This document shows, piece after piece, positions 1 to 8,568 of a stretch of 64,000 bases of DNA. The stretch lies in the NCBI GenBank assembly GCA_049334165.1, contig JBEGHD010000006.1; one strand, 5' to 3'. The DNA comes from JBEGHD01 sp049334165 (GTDB taxonomy: Bacteria > Bacteroidota > Bacteroidia > Flavobacteriales_D > Sanyastnellaceae). The position numbers and the translations under genes were made by a program. Below the pieces are notes generated by a model, which saw nothing but the letters and a program-made list of their open reading frames with translations, did no database searches and had not been told where the DNA came from. Every line of letters begins with the position of its first letter. Positions within the stretch are counted from its first letter, which is position 1.

Positions 1-372
1 GAGCGATTCGCAATACTTCAGGAAATTTACGACTACGATGGTCATTTCGACATCGAGTCGCTCTACATCAACATGAAGAACAAGAAGTATCGCGTTTCGA
101 GAGCCACGCTCTACAACACCATCGATCTTTTGCTGGCGTGCAACCTCGTGAGAAAACACCAGTTTGGAAAAAATCTGGCTCAGTTTGAAAAGGCACATGA
201 GAATCACCAGCACGACCACATCATCCTCACCGACTCGGGTGATGTGCTGGAGTTTTGCGATCCCAGGATTCAAAACATAAAGTCAACTCTCGAAGAAATT
301 TTTGGAATCGAAATTTTGCACCATTCGCTCAATTTCTACGGCCACAAGAAATCCAATAAAGAAAACACCTAA
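1..372 (+). CDS. Fur-family transcriptional regulator, 5' end cut by window edge
   Basis: The open frame runs from base 1, so the N-terminus lies outside the window; about 123 residues are visible. What remains covers the end of the winged-helix domain (the RVSRATLYNTIDLL recognition-helix region typical of Fur proteins) and the dimerisation domain with the metal-binding HQHDH motif and a Cys-Asp-Pro-Arg-Ile-Gln segment. The paired CxxC structural-zinc motifs of E. coli Fur are not visible in this part. Fur proteins are metal-responsive repressors of iron, zinc or peroxide genes; which metal is sensed cannot be told here. The stop codon shares one base with the start of the STAS gene (TAATG), so the two are probably translationally coupled. 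Confidence 0.9.
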   Translation, partial: ERFAILQEIYDYDGHFDIESLYINMKNKKYRVSRATLYNTIDLLLACNLVRKHQFGKNLAQFEKAHENHQHDHIILTDSGDVLEFCDPRIQNIKSTLEEIFGIEILHHSLNFYGHKKSNKENT

Positions 373-725
373 TGCCATTTTCATTTCACTCCGACACTGT
401 AGCTAACTGCAGGGTTTTTCATTTTAAGGGAAGTTTCATTGACAGTTCTGATGACAGGCAACTTGTCAATGAGTTTCACGAACTTTTGGATGAAGGTGAA
501 AAGAGCTTCATTTTTGATTTCAAGGATCTGGAGTATATCAACAGCAGTGGAATTAATGAACTTGTGAAGATGGTGAACAGGGTCAACCAGAGCAAGGGGA
601 ATCTCGTGTTTGTGGCCGTCCCGGAAAAAATTCAGGAATTACTCAAGATAATAAAACTCAATTCGGTATTAACCATTCGCGAAAGCATCGATGAAGGTGT
701 TGCCGCTATCAAAGCTAATGAATAA
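372..725 (+). CDS. STAS-domain protein (anti-sigma factor antagonist-like)
   Basis: This 117-residue protein is a single STAS domain. The conserved loop DLEYINSSGIN places serines 58 and 59 where SpoIIAA-type anti-anti-sigma factors are phosphorylated, so partner-switching control is plausible. No anti-sigma kinase is visible in the window. The start overlaps the stop of the Fur-family gene by one base and the end lies just ahead of purA, so the three genes look like one transcript. In Bacteroidota such lone STAS proteins are common and mostly uncharacterised; some STAS domains act in lipid or ion transport instead. The family call is firm, the regulatory role is inference. Confidence 0.85.
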   Translation: MPFSFHSDTVANCRVFHFKGSFIDSSDDRQLVNEFHELLDEGEKSFIFDFKDLEYINSSGINELVKMVNRVNQSKGNLVFVAVPEKIQELLKIIKLNSVLTIRESIDEGVAAIKANE

Positions 726-729
726 GCAT

Positions 730-2010
730 ATGAAAGTGGATGTTCTCCTCGGACTACAGTGGGGTGACGAAGGTAAAGGTAAGATCGTTGACGTACTCAC
801 CCCCAAGTACGACATCATTGCCCGTTTTCAAGGTGGGCCCAACGCGGGTCACACGCTTGAATTTAACAACATAAAGCACGTGTTGCACACTATTCCATCG
901 GGAATTTTTCACCCAGGTGTGATCAACGTTGTAGGCAACGGTGTGGTGATAGACCCGGTGATTTTCAAAAAAGAAATCGACAAGCTTCGTGAAATGAAGG
1001 TCGATGTGAACAAAACCCTGCGCATCTCGCGCAAAGCGCACCTTATTATCCCAACACATCGCATTCTCGATGCGGCAAGTGAAGCCGCTAAAGGAAAAGA
1101 AAAGATTGGTTCAACACTGAAGGGAATCGGTCCGGCTTACATGGATAAAACAGGAAGAAATGGACTCCGTGTGGGAGACATCTTTGAGCCGAATTTCGAA
1201 GAAAAATATAACGCACTGGTTGAGAAACACAAGCGCATTTTGAGCAATCAAAATTACGACTACGACCTCGATGGCCTGCAACCAGAATGGTTTGAAGGAG
1301 TGGAGTTACTGAAGTCACTCAACGTTATCGACAGTGAGCATTTTGTGAATGGTGAGATGAAAGCCGGAAAATCGGTGCTTGCCGAAGGTGCTCAAGGAGC
1401 TTTGCTCGATATCGACTTTGGATCTTATCCGTTTGTGACTTCTTCTAATACTACTGCTGCCGGAGCTTGCACCGGTCTCGGAGTGGCGCCAAACAACATT
1501 GGAGAAGTGATAGGTATTTTTAAAGCCTACTGCACGAGGGTGGGTAGTGGGCCTTTCCCAACCGAGCTTCACGATGAGGTAGGTGAAAAAATCAGAAAAC
1601 AAGGTGGTGAGTTCGGAGCTACCACTGGACGCCCGAGAAGATGCGGCTGGATAGATTTACCCGCTCTCAAATATGCCATCATGGTCAATGGAGTGACTCA
1701 ACTCAATATGACCAAAGCTGATGTGCTCAGCGAGTTTTCATCGATCAAAGTTTGCACGCATTACAAATACAAAGGCGAAAAAATCGACCACATGCCTTAC
1801 GACATCTCTCCAGAGTTGCTCGAGCCAATCTACCAGGAACTGCCTGGATGGAAGGAGGATTTGACAGGGATGAAATCTTATGATGATCTTCCCAAAGAGC
1901 TCACCAACTACGTGGAGTATTTAGAAAAGGAACTTGAGACGCCAATTACAATTGTGTCTGTTGGTCCGGACCGTACTCAAACGATCCAGCGGCAAAATGT
2001 TATGGCCTGA
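730..2010 (+). CDS. purA: adenylosuccinate synthetase
   Basis: PurA joins IMP and aspartate using GTP, the first step from IMP to AMP, in the cytoplasm. The N-terminus MKVDVLLGLQWGDEGKGK carries the GDEGKGK phosphate loop with the catalytic aspartate at residue 13; NAGHT, GSTLKGIGPAY and the late TGRPRRCGW segment are also characteristic. From this ATG the protein is 426 residues, the usual family length. An ATG 12 bases upstream (718) is possible, and another at 691 would lie inside the STAS gene; I chose 730 because the conserved family N-terminus begins there. It follows the STAS gene closely and precedes the OstA-like gene by 37 bases. Confidence 0.97.
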   Translation: MKVDVLLGLQWGDEGKGKIVDVLTPKYDIIARFQGGPNAGHTLEFNNIKHVLHTIPSGIFHPGVINVVGNGVVIDPVIFKKEIDKLREMKVDVNKTLRISRKAHLIIPTHRILDAASEAAKGKEKIGSTLKGIGPAYMDKTGRNGLRVGDIFEPNFEEKYNALVEKHKRILSNQNYDYDLDGLQPEWFEGVELLKSLNVIDSEHFVNGEMKAGKSVLAEGAQGALLDIDFGSYPFVTSSNTTAAGACTGLGVAPNNIGEVIGIFKAYCTRVGSGPFPTELHDEVGEKIRKQGGEFGATTGRPRRCGWIDLPALKYAIMVNGVTQLNMTKADVLSEFSSIKVCTHYKYKGEKIDHMPYDISPELLEPIYQELPGWKEDLTGMKSYDDLPKELTNYVEYLEKELETPITIVSVGPDRTQTIQRQNVMA

Positions 2011-2047
2011 TTTTCGTTGGTAGGCCATTCCATTCAGATTTAAATTT

Positions 2048-3634
2048 ATGAAGGCTATCCGCATCATTTCTGCACTCATTCTTTTCGCTTGCGGAATGTT
2101 GTCTGTCAACTCTGGTTTTGCACAAGACCAGCAGGGCGAGCGCAAAGTGATTAAGCTGATTAATGCCGATCGTGGGGTGCCCTTGAAAGGAACTCCCGGA
2201 GCTCAAAAGCTACTGGGAAACGTGAAGCTAAAGTACAAGGACGTGGTGATGACCTGCGACAGCGCCTATCGGTTTAAAAATGGCGATTTTGATGCTTTCA
2301 GCAGAGTACATATCAATCAGGCGGACACACTTCATATCTATGGCGACAGGCTTTTTGTAGAGGCCGAGAGCAAGTTGGCCAAGCTTCGACAAAACATCCG
2401 CATGGTGGATAGCGACATGACGCTGACTACTGAAGTGCTTAACTACGACATGGACAGGGAAGAGGCGAGCTACTTCGATGGAGGAACGCTTCGCAGCAAA
2501 GAAAACGACAACGTGCTCGTAAGTCGGGAGGGCTTTTACATTGCCAATGAAAAGGCGATGCTCTTTCGTAAGGATGTGGTGCTAACCAACCCAGAGTACA
2601 AAGTGAACTCCGATACTTTGCGTTATCAAACGCAAACGGAAGTCGCTTACTTTTTTGGGCCTACAACCATTGTTTCTGAAGGAACGGAAATCTACTGTGA
2701 AAACGGCTGGTACGACACCAAAACCGAAGTTTGCCAGTTCAACGAAAATGCGAGAATCCATTCTGAGACCAACATTCTTAAAGGTGACAGCATTTTTTAC
2801 AACGGAAGCACAGGATTCGGAGAGGTCTTTGAGAATGTTTCGATCCGCGACACGACCAACAACTTTTTGATCCTTGGTAACTACGGGAAATACGATGAAG
2901 AGAACGATGAAGCGTTAGTCACCGACAGGGCGCAACTGGTTCAGGCATTTGAGAAAGACTCTCTTTTTCTGCATGCCGACACGCTTTTTTCCTACCGCGA
3001 TTCACTGAAGAAGAACATCATTTTGGCATATCACGGAGTTCGTTTTTACAAACCCGATTTGCAGGGAAAATGCGATTCACTGAGCTACTCCGAAGCCGAC
3101 TCACTTTTGGTGATGTACGACAAGCCGATGATTTGGTCTTCGGACAATCAGATTAGTGGTAAGCGAATTGATCTGAAAATGAAAGACGGAGATGTCGATC
3201 AAATGTTTGTCGACCAGGCTGGATTGATCATCTCGGAAGCACTTCCCCAACGCTACAATCAAATTAAGGGTCGGTCGATTACGGGATTTTTTCGAAACAA
3301 CGAGCTGTACGAAATGCTTGTGGTGGGTAACGGACAAACACTTTACTTTCCAATAGAGGAGGAGAAAGAAACTGAACAAAAAGAACTACTCGGGATGTTT
3401 CGCCAGGACTGCAGCGAAATCCGCATTCTTGTCGACAGCAACGAGATCAAGAAAGTAACCTGGATTGAACAGCCCTCAGGAGGATTCTATCCAAATTCCA
3501 AAATCGCACCAGATGACCTCACGCTCGAAGGATTCGTATGGAATGCTCAGGCAAGGCCGGTGAACCGATCGGACATTTTTCGGAAAACTCCCGAAGTGAC
3601 CATCGAAGATTCTGCAGCAAGAAAAGAGGAGTGA
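2048..3634 (+). CDS. OstA-like exported protein (LPS-transport LptA/LptD N-domain family)
   Basis: The protein has 528 residues with a signal peptide of about 25 residues ending in SGFA-Q. Its body consists of repeated beta segments built around D..Y....F.A...V.I.....L.I.GD.L, the pattern of OstA/LptA beta-jellyroll domains that carry lipopolysaccharide across the periplasm. It is much longer than LptA and lacks an LptD barrel, which fits the Bacteroidota OstA-like family. The C-terminal part contains an acidic segment (EEEKETEQKELL) before the end. It probably forms part of the LPS bridge or a related envelope structure; this is inferred from the fold family. It follows purA by 37 bases and converges on glyA with a 10-base gap and no visible terminator. 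Confidence 0.8.
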   Translation: MKAIRIISALILFACGMLSVNSGFAQDQQGERKVIKLINADRGVPLKGTPGAQKLLGNVKLKYKDVVMTCDSAYRFKNGDFDAFSRVHINQADTLHIYGDRLFVEAESKLAKLRQNIRMVDSDMTLTTEVLNYDMDREEASYFDGGTLRSKENDNVLVSREGFYIANEKAMLFRKDVVLTNPEYKVNSDTLRYQTQTEVAYFFGPTTIVSEGTEIYCENGWYDTKTEVCQFNENARIHSETNILKGDSIFYNGSTGFGEVFENVSIRDTTNNFLILGNYGKYDEENDEALVTDRAQLVQAFEKDSLFLHADTLFSYRDSLKKNIILAYHGVRFYKPDLQGKCDSLSYSEADSLLVMYDKPMIWSSDNQISGKRIDLKMKDGDVDQMFVDQAGLIISEALPQRYNQIKGRSITGFFRNNELYEMLVVGNGQTLYFPIEEEKETEQKELLGMFRQDCSEIRILVDSNEIKKVTWIEQPSGGFYPNSKIAPDDLTLEGFVWNAQARPVNRSDIFRKTPEVTIEDSAARKEE

Positions 3635-3644
3635 TCCTTAGACT

Positions 3645-4919
3645 TTACCAGGCAAAGAGCGGCATCGGAGACATCAACTCTTTCACCTCTTTTTTAATCT
3701 CTGCAATGCGCGACTCATTTTCATGATCGCTCAGCACATCATCCATCATTCTCACAATTTCTCGAATGGTATCTTCTTTCACTCCGCGAGTAGTAATGGC
3801 CGGAGTTCCCAGGCGCATTCCAGAAGTTACAAAAGGAGACTTATCGTCAAATGGAACCATGTTTTTGTTGACCGTGATGTCGGCTTTTCCGAGGGCCGCT
3901 TCGGCAGCTTTGCCGGTCAGGTCTTTTGAGCGGAGATCGATGAGCATTGAGTGATTGTCGGTGCCTCCGGAGATGACCTTGTAGCCGCGTTTTACGAACT
4001 CTTCTGCCATCACCTTGGCGTTTGCGATCACTTGTTCCTGATAAACCTTAAATTGCGGAGAGAGAGCTTCTCCGAAAGCCACGGCCTTAGCTGCAATTAC
4101 GTGCTCGAGCGGCCCGCCTTGCATTCCCGGAAAAACCCCGCTATCGAGAAGCGAAGACATTTTGCGGACAGCCCCTTTTGGAGTTTTAATGCCCCATGGA
4201 TTTTCGAAATCTTCACCCATCATGATGATTCCGCCTCGCGGTCCACGAAGGGTTTTGTGGGTAGTGGAGGTCACCACGTGGCAATGTTTTAAAGGGTCTT
4301 TGAGCAAGCCCGTAGCGATTAGCCCCGCTGGGTGACTGATATCCGCCAGCAAGATGGCGCCCACTTCATCCGCAATTTCCCGGAAACGCTTGTAGTCCCA
4401 GTCTCTGGAATAAGCAGATGCTCCGCAAATGATCATCTTTGGCTTTTCTTCTCTTGCCTTTACAGCGACTTTATCCATGTCGATTTTTCCGGTTTCTTCT
4501 TCGACTCCATAAAAAGCAGGTTGATAAAGTTTACCGGAGTAGTTTACTGGAGAACCATGAGTGAGGTGACCACCATGAGAAAGGTCAAACCCGAGAATTT
4601 TGTCCCCCGGCTTGAGCACCGCAAGCATCACGGCCGAGTTGGCGTTGGCTCCAGAGTGCGGTTGCACATTGGCCCATTCTGCACCGAAGAGTTCTTTCAC
4701 CCGGTCTATACACAATTGCTCCACCTGGTCTACCACTTCGCAACCACCGTAGTAGCGTTTGAACGGAAGTCCTTCTGCATACTTATTGGTGAGTTCCGAT
4801 CCCATTGCGTCCAGCACCTGCTGGCTCACAAAATTTTCTGAGGCAATGAGTTCAATGCCTTCTTTTTGTCGAATCTTTTCTTTTTCTATCAGGTCGAAAA
4901 TCGCGTTGTCTCTCTTCAT
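3645..4919 (-). CDS. glyA: serine hydroxymethyltransferase
   Basis: GlyA is a PLP enzyme that interconverts serine and glycine while charging tetrahydrofolate with a one-carbon unit used by thyA and purine synthesis. The protein begins MKRDNAIFDLIEKEK and carries ELIASENF, the KRYYGGCE segment, SHGGHLTHG and the PLP-lysine motif STTHKTLRGPRGG with the lysine at about residue 222. The length of 424 residues is normal. A longer frame with nine more residues exists, but the conserved N-terminus supports the start used here. It is transcribed towards the OstA-like gene and diverges from the DUF255 gene; the 120-base divergent gap must hold both promoters. Confidence 0.97.
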   Translation of the reverse strand: MKRDNAIFDLIEKEKIRQKEGIELIASENFVSQQVLDAMGSELTNKYAEGLPFKRYYGGCEVVDQVEQLCIDRVKELFGAEWANVQPHSGANANSAVMLAVLKPGDKILGFDLSHGGHLTHGSPVNYSGKLYQPAFYGVEEETGKIDMDKVAVKAREEKPKMIICGASAYSRDWDYKRFREIADEVGAILLADISHPAGLIATGLLKDPLKHCHVVTSTTHKTLRGPRGGIIMMGEDFENPWGIKTPKGAVRKMSSLLDSGVFPGMQGGPLEHVIAAKAVAFGEALSPQFKVYQEQVIANAKVMAEEFVKRGYKVISGGTDNHSMLIDLRSKDLTGKAAEAALGKADITVNKNMVPFDDKSPFVTSGMRLGTPAITTRGVKEDTIREIVRMMDDVLSDHENESRIAEIKKEVKELMSPMPLFAW

Positions 4920-5001
4920 GGTTAACACTTGTTTTGGAGGTTGCAAGTTAGCGATTGCAAAAAATTATCCCACTTCAGTTCAAACATTTTTAGGACCTGT
5001 C

Positions 5002-5032
5002 TTTTGTGCTTGTGGCTGACCGACTAACTTCG
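5002..5032 (+). promoter_or_regulatory. putative Bacteroidota-type promoter for the DUF255 gene
   Basis: TTTTG at 5002-5006 is followed after 18 bases by TAACTTCG at 5025-5032, one mismatch from the -7 consensus TAnnTTTG. Transcription would start a few bases before the ATG at 5040, leaving almost no leader. This is motif matching by eye only. Confidence 0.4.
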
Positions 5033-5039
5033 CACAGAT

Positions 5040-7058
5040 ATGAGTGAAAACAAGAAATACACAAATGCACTGGCAGAAGAGAGCAGTCCCTACCTTTTGC
5101 AACATGCGCACAACCCTGTTGACTGGATGCCCTGGGGCGAAGATGCTTTTGAACAAGCTAAGAATGAAAACAAACTCGTGCTGGTAAGTATCGGTTACAG
5201 CGCTTGCCACTGGTGTCATGTGATGGAGCGCGAAACATTCGAAGATGAAGAAGCCGCCAAAGTCATGAACGAGCATTTTGTATGCGTAAAAGTCGATCGC
5301 GAAGAGCACCCAGAAGTCGATCAGGTTTACATGTCGGCCGTGCAGCTCATGACCCAGTCGGGCGGCTGGCCACTCAATTGTTTTGCACTTCCCGATGGGC
5401 GGCCCGTTTACGGAGGGACCTATTTTCCAAAGGAGCAGTGGATGCACGTGATGGACGCGCTTGTAAAACTCAAAACCGAGGATCTTGAGAAAATGGAAAA
5501 GTATGCTGAGAAACTTCAGCGGGGAGTGGCCCAGGTAGATCTTGTTGAGAAATCAGAAGAAGAAAGTCCGTTTGAAAACGGTCAGTTGAGATCGCTGGTT
5601 TTGAACTGGTCGAATTCGTGGGATCGGCAAAAAGGCGGACCCAATCGGGCGCCAAAATTTCCCATGCCCAATAACTATCAGTTTCTGTTGGATTACTCTT
5701 TTTATCAGGACGAAGAGCAGGTGTTGAATTACGTAAAAACCACGCTCAACGAGATGTGCCGCGGAGGAATTTACGATCAGGTGGGTGGAGGCTTTGCCCG
5801 CTATAGCGTGGACCCTGAATGGAAAGTGCCGCACTTTGAAAAGATGCTCTACGACAACGCGCAGCTAGTATCCCTCTACAGCAGTGCTTTTCAGCTTACA
5901 GGTGAGAGAGAGTACGGGAGAGTTGTGAAAGAAACGCTCGACTTCATCGAAAGAGAAATGACCGATGAGAGTGGTCTCTTTTATAGCGGTCTCGATGCCG
6001 ACAGTGAAGGAGTCGAGGGGAAGTTTTACACCTGGAAGAAACAGGAGCTCGAGGAGATTCTTGAAGAAGATTTTCCTTTTGTTAGAGATTACTTTGGCGT
6101 GGACGCCAGAGGCTATTGGGAAAATGATGTGTACATATTATTAAGGTCTGTTTCTGATGTGGATTTTGCCGAAAAGAAGAATATCACTCCAGACAAGCTT
6201 TATGAAAAAGTTGACCGGATAAAAAAGACCTTGCTTCAGGAACGGGCGAAGAGAATTCGACCGGGCCTCGATGACAAAATGCTCACTTCCTGGAATGCAA
6301 TGATGATATCCGGGCTTGTGGCTGCCGCTAAGGCGTTTCCAAAATCCAACTACAGGGAAAAAGCAGTTCGGGCAGCTGAGCAGATTTGGAGTAGTCGTTT
6401 TGTGGATGGCGAATTGGTAAGAAGCTTCAAATCGAAGGATAAGTCGATTCCCGGATCACTCGAAGATTACGCTTTCACCATCGAGGCCTTTTTGGATCTT
6501 TATGAAATCGCCTTTGATGGAGACTGGTTACAAAGGGCAAAAAGTCTGGCAGAAATGACTATCGAAAAATTTGAAGGTGAGAACGGAATGTTTTGGTTCA
6601 GTGCCGACCAGTCTGAACTGCTGTTCGCCAAAAAGCAGGAAGTCATGGACAACGTGATTCCTGCTACAAACTCGTCTTTGGCGAAATCTTTCTTCAGACT
6701 CGGGCATTTCTTCAGTGATGAAAAATACATCGTGAAGAGTCGACAAATGCTCTCCAACACAGTTCCGGTGATGCGCCACGGTTCTGCATTCTCAAATTGG
6801 GCGCAACTTTTACAGTGGTTTGCCAATCCTTTTTTCGAAGTTGTTGTTTCGGGGCCGAATTCTGCTAAAAACCTCGAGAAACTCAACAGTCTTTTTCTCC
6901 CTGGAAAAATACTTTTGTTTGCAGACCGTTCGACTGATTTGCGACTATTAAAAGGCAAACACAAGCCAGATGAAGACACCATCTACGTTTGTGTGGACAA
7001 AACCTGCAAGTCACCTGTGTCTTCAGTAGAGGATGCCCTGGAAGAAATGAATCGATGA
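5040..7058 (+). CDS. thioredoxin-like DUF255 / YyaL-family protein
   Basis: This 672-residue protein belongs to the family of B. subtilis YyaL and animal SPATA20. The N-terminal 160 residues form a thioredoxin-like domain with the redox motif ACHWCHVM (Cys56 and Cys59) followed by the family signature GGWPLNCFALPDGRPVYGGTYFP. The remainder resembles an alpha/alpha toroid of the glycoside-hydrolase or N-acylglucosamine-epimerase type, with motifs PKFPMP, GGFARYSVD and W.VPHFEKMLYDNAQL. No signal peptide is visible, so it is cytoplasmic. The biochemical role of the family is not established. Its last four bases overlap the next gene (ATGA), implying coupled translation with an exported protein. 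Confidence 0.92.
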   Translation: MSENKKYTNALAEESSPYLLQHAHNPVDWMPWGEDAFEQAKNENKLVLVSIGYSACHWCHVMERETFEDEEAAKVMNEHFVCVKVDREEHPEVDQVYMSAVQLMTQSGGWPLNCFALPDGRPVYGGTYFPKEQWMHVMDALVKLKTEDLEKMEKYAEKLQRGVAQVDLVEKSEEESPFENGQLRSLVLNWSNSWDRQKGGPNRAPKFPMPNNYQFLLDYSFYQDEEQVLNYVKTTLNEMCRGGIYDQVGGGFARYSVDPEWKVPHFEKMLYDNAQLVSLYSSAFQLTGEREYGRVVKETLDFIEREMTDESGLFYSGLDADSEGVEGKFYTWKKQELEEILEEDFPFVRDYFGVDARGYWENDVYILLRSVSDVDFAEKKNITPDKLYEKVDRIKKTLLQERAKRIRPGLDDKMLTSWNAMMISGLVAAAKAFPKSNYREKAVRAAEQIWSSRFVDGELVRSFKSKDKSIPGSLEDYAFTIEAFLDLYEIAFDGDWLQRAKSLAEMTIEKFEGENGMFWFSADQSELLFAKKQEVMDNVIPATNSSLAKSFFRLGHFFSDEKYIVKSRQMLSNTVPVMRHGSAFSNWAQLLQWFANPFFEVVVSGPNSAKNLEKLNSLFLPGKILLFADRSTDLRLLKGKHKPDEDTIYVCVDKTCKSPVSSVEDALEEMNR

Positions 7059-7969
7059 AGAGAAAATTCACTTTGATCCTATTGCTGAATGTGTTGATCA
7101 CAACCTCAGCGCAGAGTCAGCTAATCGATAATCGCACTGGCCGAGCTTTCGAAGACGAAATGTTTTTCTCAGAAGAGTTTATCGAAAACAACAACATTGA
7201 AAGTGTCAGAGGAGAGTCTTGGATAAAGCGCAATGGCGAGACCATGAAAAAGCTGCCCGGAGGTGAAGAGTATGTTTTTGGAGAAGAAGGAAAATTGAAG
7301 AAACTCTACAAGGTCAGAAAAATGTTCGGCTCTTTGGATACCCTCCACATCTTGTGGGACTACAATAGTCATGGCAATGTTGTCGAGAAGGTGGAATCCG
7401 ACAAGCGTGGCTTCTATGCGGAGCGAAATGAGTATGGCGAGGAAGAAAGATTAGAGGAAAAACGCTATTACAGATATTCGAATAAGTCGACAACTCGAGC
7501 CAGGTTCGAACCCAGAGAGGAATACCTTATTAATAAGGAGCAGTTCGAATACAAAGAAATTATCGATACAGTCACCGTCAGGATCACGCTGAATAATCAC
7601 GGGCTTCCGTATAAAAAAGTAAAGACAGTAAAGAACAGCAATGGCTACTTGCTGTCAGAAACGTTGGAATACACTGTGTCGGGACAAAAAATCCGCTCTG
7701 TCTATTCATACAATAATAACGGCTGGATATCGTCCATTAAGGAAGAGCATTCTCCGGGAGGTAACACCAGCGAAAAGAAATTCGTTTACGGTGAAATGGG
7801 CAACCTCCTGTTTATCGATCATTTTGAGAATGGGAAGAAGAAGTACCGAACAGAGCTCATTTACGATGAGAGGATGCTGTTGCACTCGACCATCCACAGA
7901 GAGCTGGAGAGCAACATTATGAATATCACCAAGTATTTCTTTACTTTTAGAAAAGGAGATAAAGAGTAA
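7055..7969 (+). CDS. exported protein of unknown function with YD-repeat-like segments
   Basis: The 304-residue protein starts MKRKFTLILLLNVLITTSAQSQ, a clear signal peptide, so it is periplasmic or outer-membrane located. The mature part is hydrophilic and rich in Glu, Lys and Tyr. Several segments have the beat of RHS/YD-type repeats (DYNSHGNVVEKVE, LNNHGLPYKKVK, SYNNNGWISSIKEE, YGEMGNLLFIDHFENG), each about 25 residues and ending in a change of strand. I do not recognise a named family. The start was chosen because the ATG overlaps the preceding stop as ATGA and the signal peptide begins there; a longer frame would run inside the DUF255 gene. Confidence 0.75.
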   Translation: MKRKFTLILLLNVLITTSAQSQLIDNRTGRAFEDEMFFSEEFIENNNIESVRGESWIKRNGETMKKLPGGEEYVFGEEGKLKKLYKVRKMFGSLDTLHILWDYNSHGNVVEKVESDKRGFYAERNEYGEEERLEEKRYYRYSNKSTTRARFEPREEYLINKEQFEYKEIIDTVTVRITLNNHGLPYKKVKTVKNSNGYLLSETLEYTVSGQKIRSVYSYNNNGWISSIKEEHSPGGNTSEKKFVYGEMGNLLFIDHFENGKKKYRTELIYDERMLLHSTIHRELESNIMNITKYFFTFRKGDKE

Positions 7970-7977
7970 GTCAGTTT

Positions 7978-8283
7978 ATGAAGAAGTTTTTGATCACAAT
8001 CGTTTCAGTTTTAGTACTCTTTTTGAGTTTCTCTAACGCGGCCACAGCTCAGCGTGAAAAAGGGAAGACGGCCAAAGAGCAAATGAAAGAGCAAAAAGAA
8101 ATGAAGGAAGCTCGCAAGCAAAAGCAAATGGAAGAGCTTCAAATGAAACGAGAGCGTCAGAAAAAAATTCAGGACAAGAAAACGCGCAAGCGAATGAAGC
8201 GAACGCGCAAAAAATCGGAGAGATATTCCTCCGGCAAGCGACTTCCATTCTGGAAACGCTGGTTCCGAAAAAGAAAATTTTAG
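7978..8283 (+). CDS. small exported Lys/Arg-rich protein, unknown function
   Basis: A 101-residue protein with a good signal peptide (MKKFLITIVSVLVLFLSFSN ending ATAQ). The mature 75 residues are almost entirely charged: a Lys/Glu/Gln/Met stretch likely to be a long helix or coiled coil (residues 26 to about 75), then a basic tail with RLPFWKRWFRKRKF at the C-terminus. It sits 8 bases after the previous exported protein and so is probably in the same operon as it and the DUF255 gene. The aromatic/basic tail could bind membrane, LPS or nucleic acid. No family is recognised; the reality of the gene rests on the signal peptide, spacing and codon use. Confidence 0.7.
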   Translation: MKKFLITIVSVLVLFLSFSNAATAQREKGKTAKEQMKEQKEMKEARKQKQMEELQMKRERQKKIQDKKTRKRMKRTRKKSERYSSGKRLPFWKRWFRKRKF

Positions 8284-8309
8284 CCGTCCCGGCACACCCC
8301 GTGCGACAC

Positions 8310-8335
8310 TCAAAAGTAGACTTGTATACTTTTGA
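8310..8335. repeat. perfect 9-bp inverted repeat in the leader region of the TonB receptor operon
   Basis: TCAAAAGTA at 8310-8318 and TACTTTTGA at 8327-8335 are exact reverse complements separated by 8 bases. No T-tract follows, so it is a poor terminator on either strand; it lies 27 bases after the stop of the small basic protein and about 160 bases ahead of the putative receptor promoter. It could be an operator or an RNA stem. Confidence 0.45.
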
Positions 8336-8490
8336 AATCTTGTGCGTGCGAATTCTTTTTGGGCACGGTATCAATCATCTATCTTTGATTGTGGGTAAAG
8401 AGCCAAAAAATTATAAATGGCTCAGGTAACACCGATTTTTCTAAATCTGAAAGTCTTACGAAAGGCTTGCAAGACAAGCGAAATTGGCGT

Positions 8491-8522
8491 TTTGATAACT
8501 GAACTATTTATTTCTATATTTA
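8491..8522 (+). promoter_or_regulatory. putative promoter of the TonB receptor operon
   Basis: TTTG at 8491-8494 is followed after 20 bases by TATATTTA at 8515-8522, which differs from the -7 consensus TAnnTTTG only in the last base. It would give a leader of about 40 bases before the ATG at 8569. The 285-base gap upstream of the receptor also holds the inverted repeat at 8310 and a CAATCA/TGATTG pair near 8371-8390. Confidence 0.5.
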
Positions 8523-8568
8523 CCCCCGTTTGTTGAGAAATAGATAGTCTAACCATAAACCGTGCTGT

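Noticed and set aside
691..729. Longer N-terminus for PurA starting inside the STAS gene
   Set aside because: The family begins at MKVDVLLGL; the extension overlaps STAS coding sequence and has no conserved residues.
8284..8568. Riboswitch ahead of the TonB receptor
   Set aside because: I looked for a B12 box or similar conserved core and did not find one; only a dyad and a promoter are supported.
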